Assembly (NCBI GenBank): GCA_945861705.1 | Contig: CAMAVM010000011.1 | Location: 1 to 57,798, forward strand | Origin: Methylomagnum ishizawai | Lineage (GTDB): Bacteria > Pseudomonadota > Gammaproteobacteria > Methylococcales > Methylomonadaceae | Direction: 5' to 3' | DNA length: 57,798 nt | Part shown: one piece after another, positions 17,252-26,885 of the stretch | Numbering within the stretch: position 1 is the first letter of the stretch | Layout: each line of letters begins with the position of its first letter | Notes under the pieces: generated by a model | Database searches by the model: none | What the model saw: only the letters and a program-made list of their open reading frames with translations | Told to the model about the DNA's origin: nothing | Made by a program: the position numbers and the translations under genes

Positions 17252-17683
17252 TCATTTTAGGTGTTTAATAATTTCCAGTACATTGTAATCACTCTGGCGG
17301 GTGTAAGTGACCGAATCCATGTAGCTGCGTATAAGAAAAAGTCCCATGCCGCTTTCCCCTGGATGTTCAAAATCCGGTAACGGGACTGTTTCCAGATCAA
17401 AACCCTGTCCATGGTCAAACACTTTGATGTTTAATTCGTTTTCTTGGAGATGGATCGTCACCCTAACGCAATTTTGGGGGGCGTTGTCACACCCATGTTT
17501 TATGGCATTGACGGTCGCTTCAGTCAATACGAGGTTCAACTGGTACGCCAAAGCTGCGCGGTCGCCTGTAAAATTATCCAGTTCTTTGGCAATACGCTCA
17601 CCAATGCTGCCGATCAAATCCAGATATTTGGTTTGTGTCTGGATAACAACGTCTACCTGTATAAATGATGAACACATAAGCAA
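17252..17683 (-). CDS. RsbW-like anti-sigma factor / serine kinase (HATPase_c)
   Basis: The 143-residue protein is a stand-alone GHKL ATPase: N-box LTEATVNAIKHG, G1 box DHGQGFD, G2 box GESGMGLFLIRSYMD. There is no histidine phospho-acceptor domain. Proteins of this kind bind a sigma factor or other target and phosphorylate a partner STAS protein, the arrangement expected beside the STAS gene upstream. The TTG at 17683 has GAAGG 7 bases upstream and lies 3 bases after the STAS stop; an ATG two codons later is the alternative start. The gene after it is glutamate dehydrogenase, an unusual operon mate. Confidence 0.82.
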   Translation of the reverse strand: MLMCSSFIQVDVVIQTQTKYLDLIGSIGERIAKELDNFTGDRAALAYQLNLVLTEATVNAIKHGCDNAPQNCVRVTIHLQENELNIKVFDHGQGFDLETVPLPDFEHPGESGMGLFLIRSYMDSVTYTRQSDYNVLEIIKHLK

Positions 17684-17686
17684 TCT

Positions 17687-18025
17687 TTAACCTTCATTAC
17701 TGAATGCCTCATTCAAGTCAGCATAAATTTCAAACACTCGGTTGAGGCGAGTCAATTCAAACATTGATAGGACTTGTTTCTGGATATTGGCTAACGCAAA
17801 CCGCCCAGATTTGGCGACAATATGCTTATTGCCGGACAATAAAGCACCCAAACCGGAGCTGTCAATGAAGCGGACATGCCCCAATTGGACGATAATCTGC
17901 TTGTCCCCGCCTTCTATCATCTGCAACAGATATTCTTTCAATTCGCCCGAATTGTGCGCGTCGATCCTTTCGTCCTGGATGGTCAGCACACTAAAGCCAT
18001 TTATTTTTTCCAGATTCAAATTCAT
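17687..18025 (-). CDS. STAS-domain anti-sigma factor antagonist (SpoIIAA/RsbV-like)
   Basis: This 112-residue protein is a single STAS domain with the phospho-acceptor motif FIDSSGLGALLSG (Ser56 or Ser57), preceded by QIIVQLGHVRF and followed by ALANIQKQVLSMFELTRLNRVF, as in RsbV-like proteins. Unphosphorylated, such a protein binds the partner kinase and frees the kinase's target. It is the first gene of the apparent operon STAS-kinase-glutamate dehydrogenase. The likely phosphatase is the PAS-PP2C protein encoded at 12240-13823. The sigma factor or other target is not in the window. Confidence 0.85.
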   Translation of the reverse strand: MNLNLEKINGFSVLTIQDERIDAHNSGELKEYLLQMIEGGDKQIIVQLGHVRFIDSSGLGALLSGNKHIVAKSGRFALANIQKQVLSMFELTRLNRVFEIYADLNEAFSNEG

Positions 18026-18269
18026 GGTGTTTTCTATGTGATTAAACTAGGTGGACTTGACCCTTAAATCTAATACTCGTTGGACGCAAATTCAATTCAT
18101 AAGTGCAATTTTTGGAAGAGAATTTAGGTGATAATTGCGCTAAGATTGAAACCATTTATTACAGTACACCGTTACTATACCTGTTTATCGGGATTGGATA
18201 GAAACTGTATGATTGATGTCTCAGCTGGAATAACCCTTTTAATTGAGGTTTATAGCTCTAGGGATCAAT

Positions 18270-18410
18270 ATGAATGAAGGTACATTGAAGATGGCAATCA
18301 GGAAATGCTTGAGAATAGTCGGCGTTAATCCACAACGCGAGATTAGCTGCGTTCCGCCTAGAGCAATTGAGGCATACACATTAACAATATCGCGTAATAT
18401 CAGTGAATAA
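18270..18410 (+). CDS. Possible small leader ORF overlapping the threonine dehydrogenase start
   Basis: A 46-codon ORF starts with an ATG that has AGGG about 7 bases upstream and ends in a TAA overlapping the GTG start of the next gene (GTGAATAA). The product is basic and contains two cysteines (MNEGTLKMAIRKCLRIVG at the start); I recognise no family. The dehydrogenase GTG has no ribosome site of its own, so translation of this ORF could deliver ribosomes to it. It lies in the ~380-base gap between the divergent STAS gene and the threonine genes. Whether it is translated is unproven. Confidence 0.35.
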   Translation: MNEGTLKMAIRKCLRIVGVNPQREISCVPPRAIEAYTLTISRNISE

Positions 18411-19365
18411 GATTCTAGTGACTGGTGCAAGCGGTCAGGTCGGCGTGGAGCTGGCGCAGGCTTTGCGTGACAAATATGGTGCCGGAAATGTAATCGCAAC
18501 CGGATATAACAGTCGGCCAGCTAGCGAAGTGGCGCAGAACTATCCCTATTGTCGCCTGGATGTCCGTGATGCCCCCGCGCTTAACCAGATAGTTGAACAC
18601 TATCAATGTGATACGATTTTTCATCTGGCTTCATTACTTTCCGTTGTAGCCGAAACCAAACCGCTTGAGGCCTGGGATATCAATATGAACGGCCTGATCA
18701 ATGTACTGGAAACCGCCAGAACGCACAATTGCGCCGTGTTTTTTCCAAGTTCCATAGGCGCTTTCGGCCCTGAAACACCCAGTTTCAATACGCCACAGGA
18801 TACTATCCAGCGGCCTAAGTCGCTGTACGGCATTACCAAGGTATCGGGTGAATTGCTGTGCGACTACTATTTCCACCATTATGGCGTTGATACACGCGGC
18901 TTGCGTTATCCGGGGCTGATTTCCAATAAAGCCTTGCCGGGCGGGGGGACGACGGATTATGCGGTCGATATTTTTTATGCGGCGGTCAAAAATCGCCATT
19001 ATGACTGTTTTCTTCGTGCCGATACTCAACTGGACATGATGTATATGCCGGATGCGGTTACCGCCGCTATCACGCTTATGGAAGTGGATAGTGCAAAACT
19101 AAAGCACCGCAATGCATTTAATATTACCGCCATGAGCTTTACCCCTGAGCAGCTTACGGCAGAAATACAAAAATACCTCTCCGACTTTACGGTCAGTTAT
19201 CGAATTGACCCAGTCCGTCAGGCGATTGCCGATTCCTGGCCCCGGCATATGGATGATAGTGCCGCCCGCGCCGAATGGGGCTGGGAGGCGAAGTATGATA
19301 TGGCCACAATGGTCAAGGATATGCTGGAACAAATCACTGTCAAGTTGAACAAAAAATTGAGGTAG
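18403..19365 (+). CDS. L-threonine 3-dehydrogenase, SDR/epimerase type
   Basis: The 320-residue protein has the extended-SDR fold: Rossmann GASGQVG at residues 8-14, FHLASLLSVVAE, and the catalytic Tyr-x3-Lys in YGITKVSGE. Segments such as FFPSSIGAFGPETP, RPKSLYGITK and GLISNKALPGGGTTDYAVDI are characteristic of the UDP-galactose-epimerase-like threonine dehydrogenases, not of the zinc-dependent Tdh of E. coli. It oxidises threonine to 2-amino-3-ketobutyrate, used by the Kbl enzyme encoded 6 bases downstream. GTG is chosen as start because MNKILVTGASGQVG is the normal N-terminus. No ribosome site is seen; coupling with the preceding small ORF is possible. Confidence 0.88.
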   Translation: MNKILVTGASGQVGVELAQALRDKYGAGNVIATGYNSRPASEVAQNYPYCRLDVRDAPALNQIVEHYQCDTIFHLASLLSVVAETKPLEAWDINMNGLINVLETARTHNCAVFFPSSIGAFGPETPSFNTPQDTIQRPKSLYGITKVSGELLCDYYFHHYGVDTRGLRYPGLISNKALPGGGTTDYAVDIFYAAVKNRHYDCFLRADTQLDMMYMPDAVTAAITLMEVDSAKLKHRNAFNITAMSFTPEQLTAEIQKYLSDFTVSYRIDPVRQAIADSWPRHMDDSAARAEWGWEAKYDMATMVKDMLEQITVKLNKKLR

Positions 19366-19371
19366 CCACTT

Positions 19372-20595
19372 ATGTCGCTTAATAAAATAGAACAACTGTT
19401 CAATACCAAATTGATTAGCCTGGAAGAACAAGGTGTGCGTAAGGGCAACGAGAAAATCGTCACCGGGATCAAACCTGCTGAAAGCGGCTTTGGCATCCGC
19501 TATAAGCTTGAAGGCTATAGCGATAGGGCGTTCTTACGAATGAATTCAAACTCTTACCTGGGATTGTCATTGCATCCCCTAGTGATAAAAGCTGAAGCCG
19601 AAGCAGTTGAAAAATATGGCGCTGGCCCCGGAGCGGTGCGGTTCATCAGCGGAACCTACCAGCCGCATAAAGAGCTGGAAAAACGGCTTGCCGAGTTTCA
19701 CGGACGCGAATCGGCCATGCTATTCAGTGCCGCCTATGCGACGATGATGGGCGTTCTGCCCCAATTTATATCAGAAGATACCCTGGTTGTTAGTGATGCT
19801 CTTAACCATAGCTGTATCATTAACGCCATTCGTTTATCCCTTCCGGCCAAGAAGGAGGTTTATGCCCATGCAAATATCGATGCGCTGGATAAGATTCTTG
19901 CAACCAATAGGGGCTTGTTCAAACGGGTATGCGTCGTAACGGATGGCATTTTCAGTATGCGCGGCGATCATGCCCAGATAGACAAGATTAATGCCTGCTG
20001 TAAGCAACATGAAGCAGGCTATGAAGAAGGGATTATAAGCATAGTCGACGATTCTCATGGTATAGGCGCTTTTGGCCAGAGCGGGCGCGGTATCGAAGAA
20101 GTGACGGGCGGAAAAGCGGATATCCTGATTGCTACTTTGGGCAAGTCGCTTGGCGTTAATGGCGGTTATGTGGTCGCCAGCCCGGTGGTGATAAATTACT
20201 TGCGTGAAACTTCCCCGTTTTATATTTACTCTAACCCTGTTACACCTGCTGAAGCCGCTGCCTCTTTGGCGGCATTGAACATTTTGGATAGCCATGAAGG
20301 GTTGCGGCTGCTCGAAAAACTGCATGGTTTCAGTGTTTTTCTCAGGGCTGGGCTGGAACGCTTAGGTTATGAAACCTTGCCGGGCGAACACCCTATCGTG
20401 CCGATTTTTGTCAGGGATACTAATAAAACCTCAGCCTTGGTTGCCCATTTGTTTGCCCATAATATTCTAGTAACCGGATTGAATTATCCGGTTGTTCCCA
20501 AGGACGAGCAGGAAATCCGGTTGCAGATTTCCACCGATCATACTGATCAGGATTTGAAGTTTTTGCTGGACAAGCTGGCTGAGTTTAAGGGGTAG
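19372..20595 (+). CDS. kbl: Glycine C-acetyltransferase (2-amino-3-ketobutyrate CoA ligase)
   Basis: A PLP-dependent alpha-oxoamine synthase of 407 residues. Visible marks are NSYLGLSLHP, GAVRFISGTYQPHKELE, the cofactor-binding Asp-x-x-His of IVDDSHGIGAFG, and the Schiff-base Lys in ATLGKSLG. Kbl splits 2-amino-3-ketobutyrate with CoA into glycine and acetyl-CoA. Its position directly after the threonine dehydrogenase and before gcvT supports Kbl over the related AONS or ALAS enzymes. The motif GVNGGYVV replaces the more usual GGASGGY-type text, a small family difference. Confidence 0.88.
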   Translation: MSLNKIEQLFNTKLISLEEQGVRKGNEKIVTGIKPAESGFGIRYKLEGYSDRAFLRMNSNSYLGLSLHPLVIKAEAEAVEKYGAGPGAVRFISGTYQPHKELEKRLAEFHGRESAMLFSAAYATMMGVLPQFISEDTLVVSDALNHSCIINAIRLSLPAKKEVYAHANIDALDKILATNRGLFKRVCVVTDGIFSMRGDHAQIDKINACCKQHEAGYEEGIISIVDDSHGIGAFGQSGRGIEEVTGGKADILIATLGKSLGVNGGYVVASPVVINYLRETSPFYIYSNPVTPAEAAASLAALNILDSHEGLRLLEKLHGFSVFLRAGLERLGYETLPGEHPIVPIFVRDTNKTSALVAHLFAHNILVTGLNYPVVPKDEQEIRLQISTDHTDQDLKFLLDKLAEFKG

Positions 20596-20643
20596 ATCGT
20601 TTATGAGTCACTGGATCATAAGATTTTCTGTTAGCGTAAAGCT

Positions 20644-21726
20644 ATGTTAAAACAAACTCCTCTCTATCAGCTTCATCTTGAACTTGGCGCTAAAATGGTC
20701 GCTTTTGGCGGCTATCACATGCCGGTATATTATCCTGGAGGAATTATTCACGAACACCTGCATTGCCGAAGTCATGCCGGGTTTTTCGATATATCGCACA
20801 TGGGGCAATGCCTGATTTCAGGTGATGAGGCCGCTAGTGAACTGGAACGGCTAACCCCTAGCGATATTATTGGGCTAAAACCTGGGCAACAAAAATATAC
20901 CGTACTGACAAACGAGGAAGGCGGAGTTATTGATGACATCATCGTTACCAGCATCGAATCCGGTTTGAGGATCGTTGTCAATGCGGCCTGTAAAGACAAG
21001 GACTTTCACTACTTAGCTAGTCAGTTATCTAATCTCTGTCATTTTGTTGAACTCGCTGATCAGGCGCTATTTGCTTTACAGGGGCCAATAGCGGCAGCAA
21101 TCATCGGAAAATTCTCTGCAAGCGTTGCCGGTTTGGCATTTATGACTGCCTGTGAAACCGAGCTGGAAGGCATCAAATGTACTGTCAGCCGATGCGGCTA
21201 TACTGGCGAAGACGGCTTTGAAGTTTCCGTTGCTAACAACCACGCTGAAGCACTAGCCCGCTTACTCTTAGCGGAAAAAGATGTTATCCCAATAGGCTTG
21301 GGGGCGAGGGACACCTTAAGATTGGAAGCGGGTTTGTGTCTTTATGGCCATGAACTTAACGAAACCATCACTCCGGTAGAAGCAGGTTTATCCTGGATTA
21401 TTAAAAAAGGCCACAGCGGTTTCCCCGGCGCCGACACCATTATCCGACAATTACAGCAAGGCCCTGAAAAAATACGGGTCGGACTGATTGTCGATAGTAA
21501 ACAGCCGATACGTGAGGGCAGTACTGTATTTAACGACAATGGCGAGATTATAGGCCACGTCACCAGTGGCAGTTTCGCCCCAAGTCTTGGCAAACCTGTC
21601 GCGATGGCGCTGCTGGAACGGCATTATTCCGGCCTAGGCATCCGTTTATACGCAAAGGTACGGGGTCATCAAGTTGCGGCCACCATTACCCGATTACCCT
21701 TCATTCCTCATCGCTACCGTAGATAA
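20644..21726 (+). CDS. gcvT: Glycine cleavage system T protein (aminomethyltransferase)
   Basis: The 360 residues match GcvT throughout: KMVAFGGYHMPVYY, HCRSHAGFFDISHMGQ near residue 40, FALQGPIAA, RCGYTGEDGFEVSV, GLGARDTLRLEAGLCLYG and HVTSGSFAPSLGKPVAMALL. GcvT transfers the methylene carbon from the H protein-bound aminomethyl group to tetrahydrofolate and releases ammonia. The gene lies 48 bases after kbl and 3 bases before gcvP. It would use the glycine made by the two upstream threonine enzymes. No glycine riboswitch fits in the short upstream gap. Confidence 0.95.
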   Translation: MLKQTPLYQLHLELGAKMVAFGGYHMPVYYPGGIIHEHLHCRSHAGFFDISHMGQCLISGDEAASELERLTPSDIIGLKPGQQKYTVLTNEEGGVIDDIIVTSIESGLRIVVNAACKDKDFHYLASQLSNLCHFVELADQALFALQGPIAAAIIGKFSASVAGLAFMTACETELEGIKCTVSRCGYTGEDGFEVSVANNHAEALARLLLAEKDVIPIGLGARDTLRLEAGLCLYGHELNETITPVEAGLSWIIKKGHSGFPGADTIIRQLQQGPEKIRVGLIVDSKQPIREGSTVFNDNGEIIGHVTSGSFAPSLGKPVAMALLERHYSGLGIRLYAKVRGHQVAATITRLPFIPHRYRR

Positions 21727-21729
21727 CTC

Positions 21730-24627
21730 ATGCCCACTACACGCAATAGCTTGAACCAATTGGAAATGCGCGGTCATTTTATGCACCGTCACATTGGCCC
21801 TAATAAGCAACAAATGCAAGAAATGCTAACCGAACTGGGGTTGGCCGATCTGGAAGAAATTATTGAAAAAGCTCTTCCCGACGACATTATTAACCATGAG
21901 CCGCTTAAGCTGACGGAAACGATTAGCGAAAGTGCCGTCATCAAACACATGCATAAAGCGCGTGAACGCAATAAAGTCTTTACCTCGATGATCGGCATGG
22001 GTTATCACGGCACTATTATGCCCGCTGTCATCAAGCGCAATGTCCTGGAAAATCCGGGCTGGTACACTGCTTATACGCCGTACCAATCGGAAGTTAGCCA
22101 AGGACGACTGGAGGCCTTGTTAAACTTCCAGCAAATGATTATCGACCTGACCGGCATGGAACTCGCTAATGCATCCTTGCTTGATGAAGCTACAGCTGCG
22201 GCGGAAGCCATGACTATGTCCAGGCGCTTATCCAAAAGCACTGCCAACGCGATAGTTATCGACCAGGATTGCCACCCGCAAACCATAGCTGTTGTTCTTA
22301 CCCGCGCTCATTCCTTAGGCTATGAAGTCATCATAGCCGATCCATATAAAGGCTTGAAACAACATGATTTTTTTGCGGTCTTGGTGCAATATCCCGGCTC
22401 TAAAGGCGAAATTAAAGACCTGAGTGAAATCGTCGGTATCGCCCACGCGAAATCAGCTTTAGTTACCGTCGCCGCCGATCTGTTAAGCCTGGCCCTGCTT
22501 AAACCGCCGGGGGCATTCGGAGTCGATATTGCCGTGGGCAGCGCACAACGCTTTGGTGTGCCGATGGGTTACGGCGGGCCACATGCCGCGTTCTTTGCCA
22601 CTCGGGATGAATTCAAGCGTTCTGTACCTGGTCGCATCATCGGCGTTTCTAAAGACAACCACGGCCAGCTTGCCTTGCGTATGGCCCTGCAAACCCGCGA
22701 ACAGCATATCCGCAGGGACAAAGCCACCAGCAATATTTGCACTGCACAAGTTCTATTAGCAGTCATTGCCGGTTTCTACGCAATCTACCACGGTGCAGAA
22801 GGCTTACGTTTGATTGCAGGCAGGGTGCATCGTTACGCCCAAATTCTGGCGGCAGGTATTTCCCAGCTAGGTCTTGAGGTCGTCAGCCGCCGCTATTTCG
22901 ATACCCTTGTCGTCCGAGTCCCCAACCGTGCGAAACGCATCGCAGCACAAGCGGCTGATGCCAACATCAATCTACGGATTATTGATACCGACCATATCGG
23001 AATTTCCCTGGACGAAACGACAACGCGGAAAAACCTGCGGGAACTATGGCAGGTTTTCTCCACACCCGCCGCAGAATTTCCAGACATCAACCGGATAAAT
23101 GCCGACCTAGTGGAATGTATACCCGACGCGCTGTTACGTAGCGATAACATCATCCAACATCCTGTGTTTGAACGCTACCATTCCGAAACGGAAATGATGC
23201 GTTATATGCGGCGGTTAGCCCGGCGTGATATTGCGCTAGACCGCTCGATGATACCGTTAGGTTCTTGCACGATGAAGCTCAATGCGGCGACGGAAATGCA
23301 ATCGATTTCTTATCATGAGTTTAATGGCTTGCATCCTTTCGCACCACTCTATCAAACCCACGGCTATCAGCAGATGTTTGCCGAATTGGAAGATATGTTA
23401 TGCGATTTGACTGGCTTTGACGCTTTCTCGCTACAACCGAATGCCGGATCACAAGGCGAATACACCGGCCTGTTGGTTATCCGCAAATATCATGAAGTCA
23501 ACGGCCAGTCGCAACGAGACATCTGCCTGATTCCGGCTTCCGCACACGGTACTAACCCTGCCAGCGCGGTCATGGCGGGGCTTAAGGTCGTAGTCGTCGC
23601 TTGTGATGCTTACGGCAATATTAGCCTGGATGATTTACATACTAAAGTCGCCGAACATCACGATACACTAGCGGCATTGATGATTACTTATCCTTCCACG
23701 CACGGTGTGTTTGAACTAACTTTCAGGGAAATCTGCAATATCATTCATCAGCACGGCGGCCAAGTATATCTGGATGGTGCCAATTTTAATGCGTTGGTTG
23801 GACTAAGCCGACCTGGCAAAATCGGCGCTGATGTCGCCCACCTTAATATGCATAAAACCTTCTGTATCCCGCATGGTGGTGGCGGCCCCGGTGTTGGCCC
23901 GATTGGTGTAGGGGCGCATCTCGCACCGTTCCTGCCGGATCATCCCGTGGTGGAAGGCGTGAATCCGGCTAAAGGCAAATACGGCACCATCGGCACAGTA
24001 TCCGCAGCACCTTGGGGTTCTGCCAGTATCTACACTATTTCCTGGGCTTATATCGCGATGATGGGCGCAGTCGGATTAAAACGGGCGACGCTGACTGCAA
24101 TTCTGAACGCCAACTATATCGCCAAACGCTTGGCATCCCACTACCCCATTTTATACACTGGCAAAAACGGCTGGGTTGCCCATGAGTGCATTATTGATTG
24201 CCGTGAATTCAAGAAGACCTGTAATATCACCGTGGAAGACATCGCCAAACGCCTGATTGATTACGGTTTTCATGCACCGACCGTGGCCTTTCCCGTACCT
24301 GACACCCTTATGATAGAACCTACCGAAAGCGAGGATAAAGCAGAGATCGACCGTTTTTGCGACGCTTTAATTGCTATCCGCCAGGAAATCGCAGCCATTG
24401 AAAATGGCAGCGCCGATCCCGAAAATAACGTGCTGCACAATGCACCGCACGTCCATCACTTATTAATCAAAGAATGGAAGTATCCGTATTCCAAACAGCA
24501 GGCTTTTTTCCCTGACAATAATCAGCATGACGATAAATACTGGCCGCCGGTAGGACGCATCGATAATGTTTATGGTGACAGGCATTTGGTTTGTTCTTGT
24601 CCGCCTTTGGAGGATTATGAGCAATGA
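21730..24627 (+). CDS. gcvP: Glycine dehydrogenase (decarboxylating), P protein
   Basis: A full-length, fused P protein of 965 residues. The N-terminal half has [35 protein letters not shown] and [12 protein letters not shown]; the C-terminal half has [27 protein letters not shown] and the PLP-lysine motif [19 protein letters not shown]. The enzyme decarboxylates glycine and loads the aminomethyl group on the lipoyl arm of GcvH. GcvH is not next door but encoded about 12 kb away (36515-36898). The gene directly follows gcvT. Confidence 0.96.
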   Translation: MPTTRNSLNQLEMRGHFMHRHIGPNKQQMQEMLTELGLADLEEIIEKALPDDIINHEPLKLTETISESAVIKHMHKARERNKVFTSMIGMGYHGTIMPAVIKRNVLENPGWYTAYTPYQSEVSQGRLEALLNFQQMIIDLTGMELANASLLDEATAAAEAMTMSRRLSKSTANAIVIDQDCHPQTIAVVLTRAHSLGYEVIIADPYKGLKQHDFFAVLVQYPGSKGEIKDLSEIVGIAHAKSALVTVAADLLSLALLKPPGAFGVDIAVGSAQRFGVPMGYGGPHAAFFATRDEFKRSVPGRIIGVSKDNHGQLALRMALQTREQHIRRDKATSNICTAQVLLAVIAGFYAIYHGAEGLRLIAGRVHRYAQILAAGISQLGLEVVSRRYFDTLVVRVPNRAKRIAAQAADANINLRIIDTDHIGISLDETTTRKNLRELWQVFSTPAAEFPDINRINADLVECIPDALLRSDNIIQHPVFERYHSETEMMRYMRRLARRDIALDRSMIPLGSCTMKLNAATEMQSISYHEFNGLHPFAPLYQTHGYQQMFAELEDMLCDLTGFDAFSLQPNAGSQGEYTGLLVIRKYHEVNGQSQRDICLIPASAHGTNPASAVMAGLKVVVVACDAYGNISLDDLHTKVAEHHDTLAALMITYPSTHGVFELTFREICNIIHQHGGQVYLDGANFNALVGLSRPGKIGADVAHLNMHKTFCIPHGGGGPGVGPIGVGAHLAPFLPDHPVVEGVNPAKGKYGTIGTVSAAPWGSASIYTISWAYIAMMGAVGLKRATLTAILNANYIAKRLASHYPILYTGKNGWVAHECIIDCREFKKTCNITVEDIAKRLIDYGFHAPTVAFPVPDTLMIEPTESEDKAEIDRFCDALIAIRQEIAAIENGSADPENNVLHNAPHVHHLLIKEWKYPYSKQQAFFPDNNQHDDKYWPPVGRIDNVYGDRHLVCSCPPLEDYEQ

Positions 24628-24771
24628 AATCAGCGCGTACATAATGCTAAATTGCATACCAAGGCTACATGACTATTGGCCTGTATTTCCAATTTCAGGG
24701 GTAGAACACCACCTGAACTTACCTGACTCGAAGCCACTCTTAAGGTGTGTGTCTAGCCATCGGTGACCAAC

Positions 24772-26727
24772 ATGAATCGAGTCCTTTGGCAACCTTCGCC
24801 AGAACGTCAGGCTTACGCCAATATTACCTGCTTCATGACATTGGTGGGAGAGCGCTATGGTGTTGCTGTTACCGAATACGCCGCCCTTTACGAATGGTCT
24901 ATCGAAAACCCCGCCGCTTTTTGGGATTTGCTGTGGGATTTTGCCGAAATAAAGGCAGTCCGGAAAGGGGATATGGTTTTAGCGCATGAAAATAGTGCGC
25001 CCGGAGCTCTTTGGTTTCCTGATGCACGGCTCAATTATGCGGAAAATTTATTAAGACAAGTTAATAATCGACAGTTTGCCATTAGTTTTCATAGCGAAAA
25101 CGGCAAGATCCAGCGACTTACTTATGCTGAGCTTTGTAGCCGTGTTTCCCAGCTTACCCAGGCGTTGCGGAATGACGGCATCAAGGCTGGTGACCGAATA
25201 GCCGGAGTTTTGCCGAACCTTCCCGAAACCATTATAGCCATGTTGGCAACCGCCAGCCTTGGTGCAATCTGGAGTAGCTGTTCGCCGGATTTCGGGATTC
25301 CCGGTATCGTAGACCGCTTCAGCCAAATAGCTCCCAAGGTATTGTTTGTATGCGATGGCTACACTTTTAACGGTAAGGCATTTGATCGCCTGGATCAGGT
25401 TGAAGCTTTGCTTAAAGCACTTCCATCGGTTCAAAAAACCGTATTAGTTCCTTATCTGCACAGCGAACCGCCCAATGTTATAAACAAGGTATCGCTCTGG
25501 CAAGACTATCTGGCCGATTTTTCGCAAGGCCAACCCATTGAATTTGTGCAGATGGCGTTCGACGATCCCTTATTTATCCTTTATTCTTCCGGCACCACAG
25601 GGCCACCGAAATGTATCGTGCATGGTGTCGGCGGGACTTTGCTCCAGCACTTGAAAGAACACAAACTGCATGTGGATGTCCATCCTGGTGACCGCCTGTT
25701 TTATTACACCACTTGCGGCTGGATGATGTGGAACTGGCTGGCTTCCGGCTTGGCATCCGGTGCGGAACTGGTGCTTTATGACGGCTCGCCGCTGTATCCC
25801 AAAGTTGACGCATTGTTTGACTTGATTGATAAATTTCAAATCAATATCTTTGGGGTTTCCGCCAAGTATTTAGATGCCATCAAAAAAGCTGCTGTTAACC
25901 CCAAAAACACCCACAACCTGTCATCGCTCAATACCATATTGTCCACCGGATCTCCCTTGATGCCGGAAGGGTTTGATTATGTGTACGAGTCGATCAAATC
26001 CGATGTCTGCCTGTCTTCTATTTCCGGCGGTTCGGATATTATTTCCTGCTTTGTGCTAGGTTGTCCGATCCTTCCTGTACGTCGAGGAGAAATCCAGTGT
26101 CGCGGGTTGGCAATGGACGTGGATGTTTATGATGAAAACGGTCAGTCGTTGCGGGGCGAAAAAGGCGAACTGGTCTGTAAGTCTCCGTTCCCTTCCATGC
26201 CAATAGGTTTCTGGAATGACCCAGATGGAAGCCGTTATCATGCGGCCTATTTTGAAAAATATCCGGAAATTTGGTGGCACGGCGATTATGTGGCGTTGAC
26301 GGAAAGCGGTGGTATGATTATTTATGGCCGTTCGGATGCGGTACTCAATCCTGGCGGCATTCGAATCGGAACGGCAGAAATTTACCGGCAAGTAGAGCAG
26401 GTCGATGAAGTCCTGGAAAGCTTGGTGGTTGGGCAGGACATCGACGGCGATTGTAAGATCATACTGTTTGTTGCCCTGCGTAAAGGCGTGGAATTAACTG
26501 AGCCATTGAAGCTGAAGATCAAACAGCAGATCAGGCAAAACGCTTCTCCCCATCACGTTCCGGCAGAAATCCTGCAAGTGACCGATATTCCGCGTACCAA
26601 AAGCGGCAAAATTGCGGAGTTGGCGGTACGCAATATCATTCATGGGCTTCCGATAAAAAACCAGCATGCCTTGGCTAATCCTGATGTGCTGGAGCAGTAT
26701 TATCGTTTTAAAGCGTTGGTGAGTTGA
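24772..26727 (+). CDS. Acetoacetyl-CoA synthetase (acetoacetate-CoA ligase)
   Basis: This acyl-adenylate ligase of ~651 residues shows the AMP-binding motif ILYSSGTTGPPKCIVHG, the TTCGWMMWNWL segment of acetoacetyl-CoA synthetases, the YGRSDAVLNPGGIRIGTAEIY hinge region and the C-terminal catalytic Lys in IPRTKSGKIAELAV. It activates acetoacetate to acetoacetyl-CoA with ATP. Acetoacetate is an end product of the tyrosine pathway encoded 4-8 kb downstream, so the gene fits the cluster although a Fic gene separates them. The ATG at 24772 is preferred over a GTG three codons earlier, as GGTGA lies 6 bases before it. Confidence 0.92.
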   Translation: MNRVLWQPSPERQAYANITCFMTLVGERYGVAVTEYAALYEWSIENPAAFWDLLWDFAEIKAVRKGDMVLAHENSAPGALWFPDARLNYAENLLRQVNNRQFAISFHSENGKIQRLTYAELCSRVSQLTQALRNDGIKAGDRIAGVLPNLPETIIAMLATASLGAIWSSCSPDFGIPGIVDRFSQIAPKVLFVCDGYTFNGKAFDRLDQVEALLKALPSVQKTVLVPYLHSEPPNVINKVSLWQDYLADFSQGQPIEFVQMAFDDPLFILYSSGTTGPPKCIVHGVGGTLLQHLKEHKLHVDVHPGDRLFYYTTCGWMMWNWLASGLASGAELVLYDGSPLYPKVDALFDLIDKFQINIFGVSAKYLDAIKKAAVNPKNTHNLSSLNTILSTGSPLMPEGFDYVYESIKSDVCLSSISGGSDIISCFVLGCPILPVRRGEIQCRGLAMDVDVYDENGQSLRGEKGELVCKSPFPSMPIGFWNDPDGSRYHAAYFEKYPEIWWHGDYVALTESGGMIIYGRSDAVLNPGGIRIGTAEIYRQVEQVDEVLESLVVGQDIDGDCKIILFVALRKGVELTEPLKLKIKQQIRQNASPHHVPAEILQVTDIPRTKSGKIAELAVRNIIHGLPIKNQHALANPDVLEQYYRFKALVS

Positions 26728-26792
26728 AACTTGGGCAATTTTCCGTATACCAAGCCAATATTCAGGAAAGAAGTTGATGCTTTTATATGATC

Positions 26793-26837
26793 TACCAATT
26801 AAATACCGATAACTACCAAATTGGTATTTAATGGGTA
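26793..26837 (+). promoter_or_regulatory. Inverted repeat upstream of the Fic gene (possible operator)
   Basis: TACCAATTAAATACC (26793-26807) and GGTATTTAATGGGTA (26823-26837) pair at 14 of 15 positions, with a second small palindrome ACCAAATTGGT overlapping the right arm. It ends about 48 bases before the Fic ATG, a usual place for an operator. It is not followed by a T-run, so a terminator role for the preceding gene is less likely. Confidence 0.45.
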
Positions 26838-26885
26838 AGGTGCTAAAATTAAAGCTATAAACCGTGCGCCTCTAATCAACATACT

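Noticed and set aside
17252..17254. In-frame TGA between kinase and dehydrogenase as a selenocysteine codon
   Set aside because: No SECIS-like stem-loop was recognised after it, the kinase domain is complete at the TGA and the dehydrogenase has its own ATG pair. Coupling is simpler.
20596..20643. Glycine riboswitch before gcvT
   Set aside because: Only 48 bases separate kbl and gcvT, too short for a glycine aptamer, and no aptamer-like pattern was seen before the threonine genes.
24747..24989. Plus-strand ORF overlapping the start of acetoacetyl-CoA synthetase
   Set aside because: It is another frame over the conserved N-terminus of the synthetase.
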